Assembly: GCA_021815905.1 (NCBI GenBank)
Contig: JAKAZP010000138.1
Coordinates: forward strand, 1 to 6,955
Direction: 5' to 3'
Length of the DNA: 6,955 nucleotides
Source of the DNA: Pseudomonadota bacterium
GTDB taxonomy: Bacteria > Pseudomonadota > Gammaproteobacteria > Steroidobacterales > Steroidobacteraceae
The position numbers were made by a program, and so were the translations under genes. The notes beneath the pieces are model-generated. The model saw nothing but the letters and a program-made list of their open reading frames with translations. It was not told the origin of the DNA and did not search any database. Positions within the stretch are counted from its first letter, which is position 1; each line of letters starts with the position of its first letter. This document shows, one piece after another, positions 6,707-6,955 of the stretch.

Positions 6707-6955
6707 ATGGTCAGTCACAAGAAATGGGCGAACATCCGGCAGCTTACGGGGCGAGGCCGCAACCGCGGCGAAGGCGCGCGCGGGGCTCGCGGGACGGGCG
6801 CCCACCGGCCGCTGCCGCCGGCCCCGGCCCCGGCGCGTCCGGTGCGGTATGAGGGCTACGGTCCCGGAGGCGCCGCGGTGCTCATCGACTGCCTGACGGA
6901 GGATCCCGAGGGCACGCGCACCGAGCTGCGGCGTGCTTTCGCCGAGCATGGCGGG
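6707..6955 (+). CDS. YebC/TACO1-family protein with shortened N-terminal domain, 3'-truncated by window
   Basis: The first 83 residues of a YebC/PmpR/TACO1-family protein. [10 protein letters not shown] (1-10) resembles the family start MAGHSKWANI, and [36 protein letters not shown] (49-83) closely follows the second conserved block of the family. In E. coli YebC that block begins near residue 89. Here the helical stretch with RGKIFTK is absent, and residues 15-45 are a Gly/Arg-rich then Pro/Ala-rich linker. Full-length relatives have been described as transcription regulators (PmpR) and, more recently, as translation factors acting at difficult sequences such as polyproline (TACO1 in mitochondria). 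The first domain is largely missing, so function should not be transferred directly. No upstream in-frame start is seen and the ribosome binding site is poor. The gene runs off the window; it could be a divergent paralogue or a decaying copy. Confidence 0.7.
   Translation, partial: MVSHKKWANIRQLTGRGRNRGEGARGARGTGAHRPLPPAPAPARPVRYEGYGPGGAAVLIDCLTEDPEGTRTELRRAFAEHGG

Overview
The window comes from a very G+C-rich bacterial chromosome (roughly 70% by eye, with G or C favoured at third codon positions). The RelA has the EFDD version of the synthetase motif and a dead hydrolase domain. This combination is typical of beta- and gammaproteobacterial RelA, so a high-GC member of that group, probably gammaproteobacterial, is the best guess. 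I cannot name a genus. Gene density is high and there are no tRNA or rRNA genes, insertion sequences, phage genes or CRISPR arrays.

Layout: positions 1-4508 on the plus strand carry the three parts of the 2-oxoglutarate dehydrogenase complex in catalytic order. These are the last two thirds of sucA (E1, cut by the window start), complete sucB (E2) and complete lpdA (E3). sucA and sucB abut, and sucB and lpdA are 5 nt apart, so they almost certainly form one operon. Together they convert 2-oxoglutarate, CoA and NAD+ to succinyl-CoA, CO2 and NADH. Only 2 nt separate the lpdA stop from the stop of the convergent relA gene (4511-6589, minus strand). A 117-bp divergent spacer (6590-6706) then separates relA from the start of a YebC/TACO1-family gene on the plus strand, cut by the window end.

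The dehydrogenase operon is ordinary. The more interesting part is the right-hand third. The RelA appears to lack the alpha-helical domain between TGS and the zinc-finger domain, with a short Pro/Ala/Arg linker in its place. The neighbouring YebC-like protein lacks most of its N-terminal helical domain, with a Gly/Arg then Pro/Ala linker joining the [10 protein letters not shown] start to the YEGYGPGG motif. Both families are linked to ribosome function and they share one short divergent spacer, so two domain-trimmed, possibly ribosome-linked proteins sit side by side. The relA leader also places a strong Shine-Dalgarno sequence unusually far from the start codon, where it can pair with a downstream CCTCC. 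I see no clear new multi-gene system. These are architectural oddities that need comparative checks.
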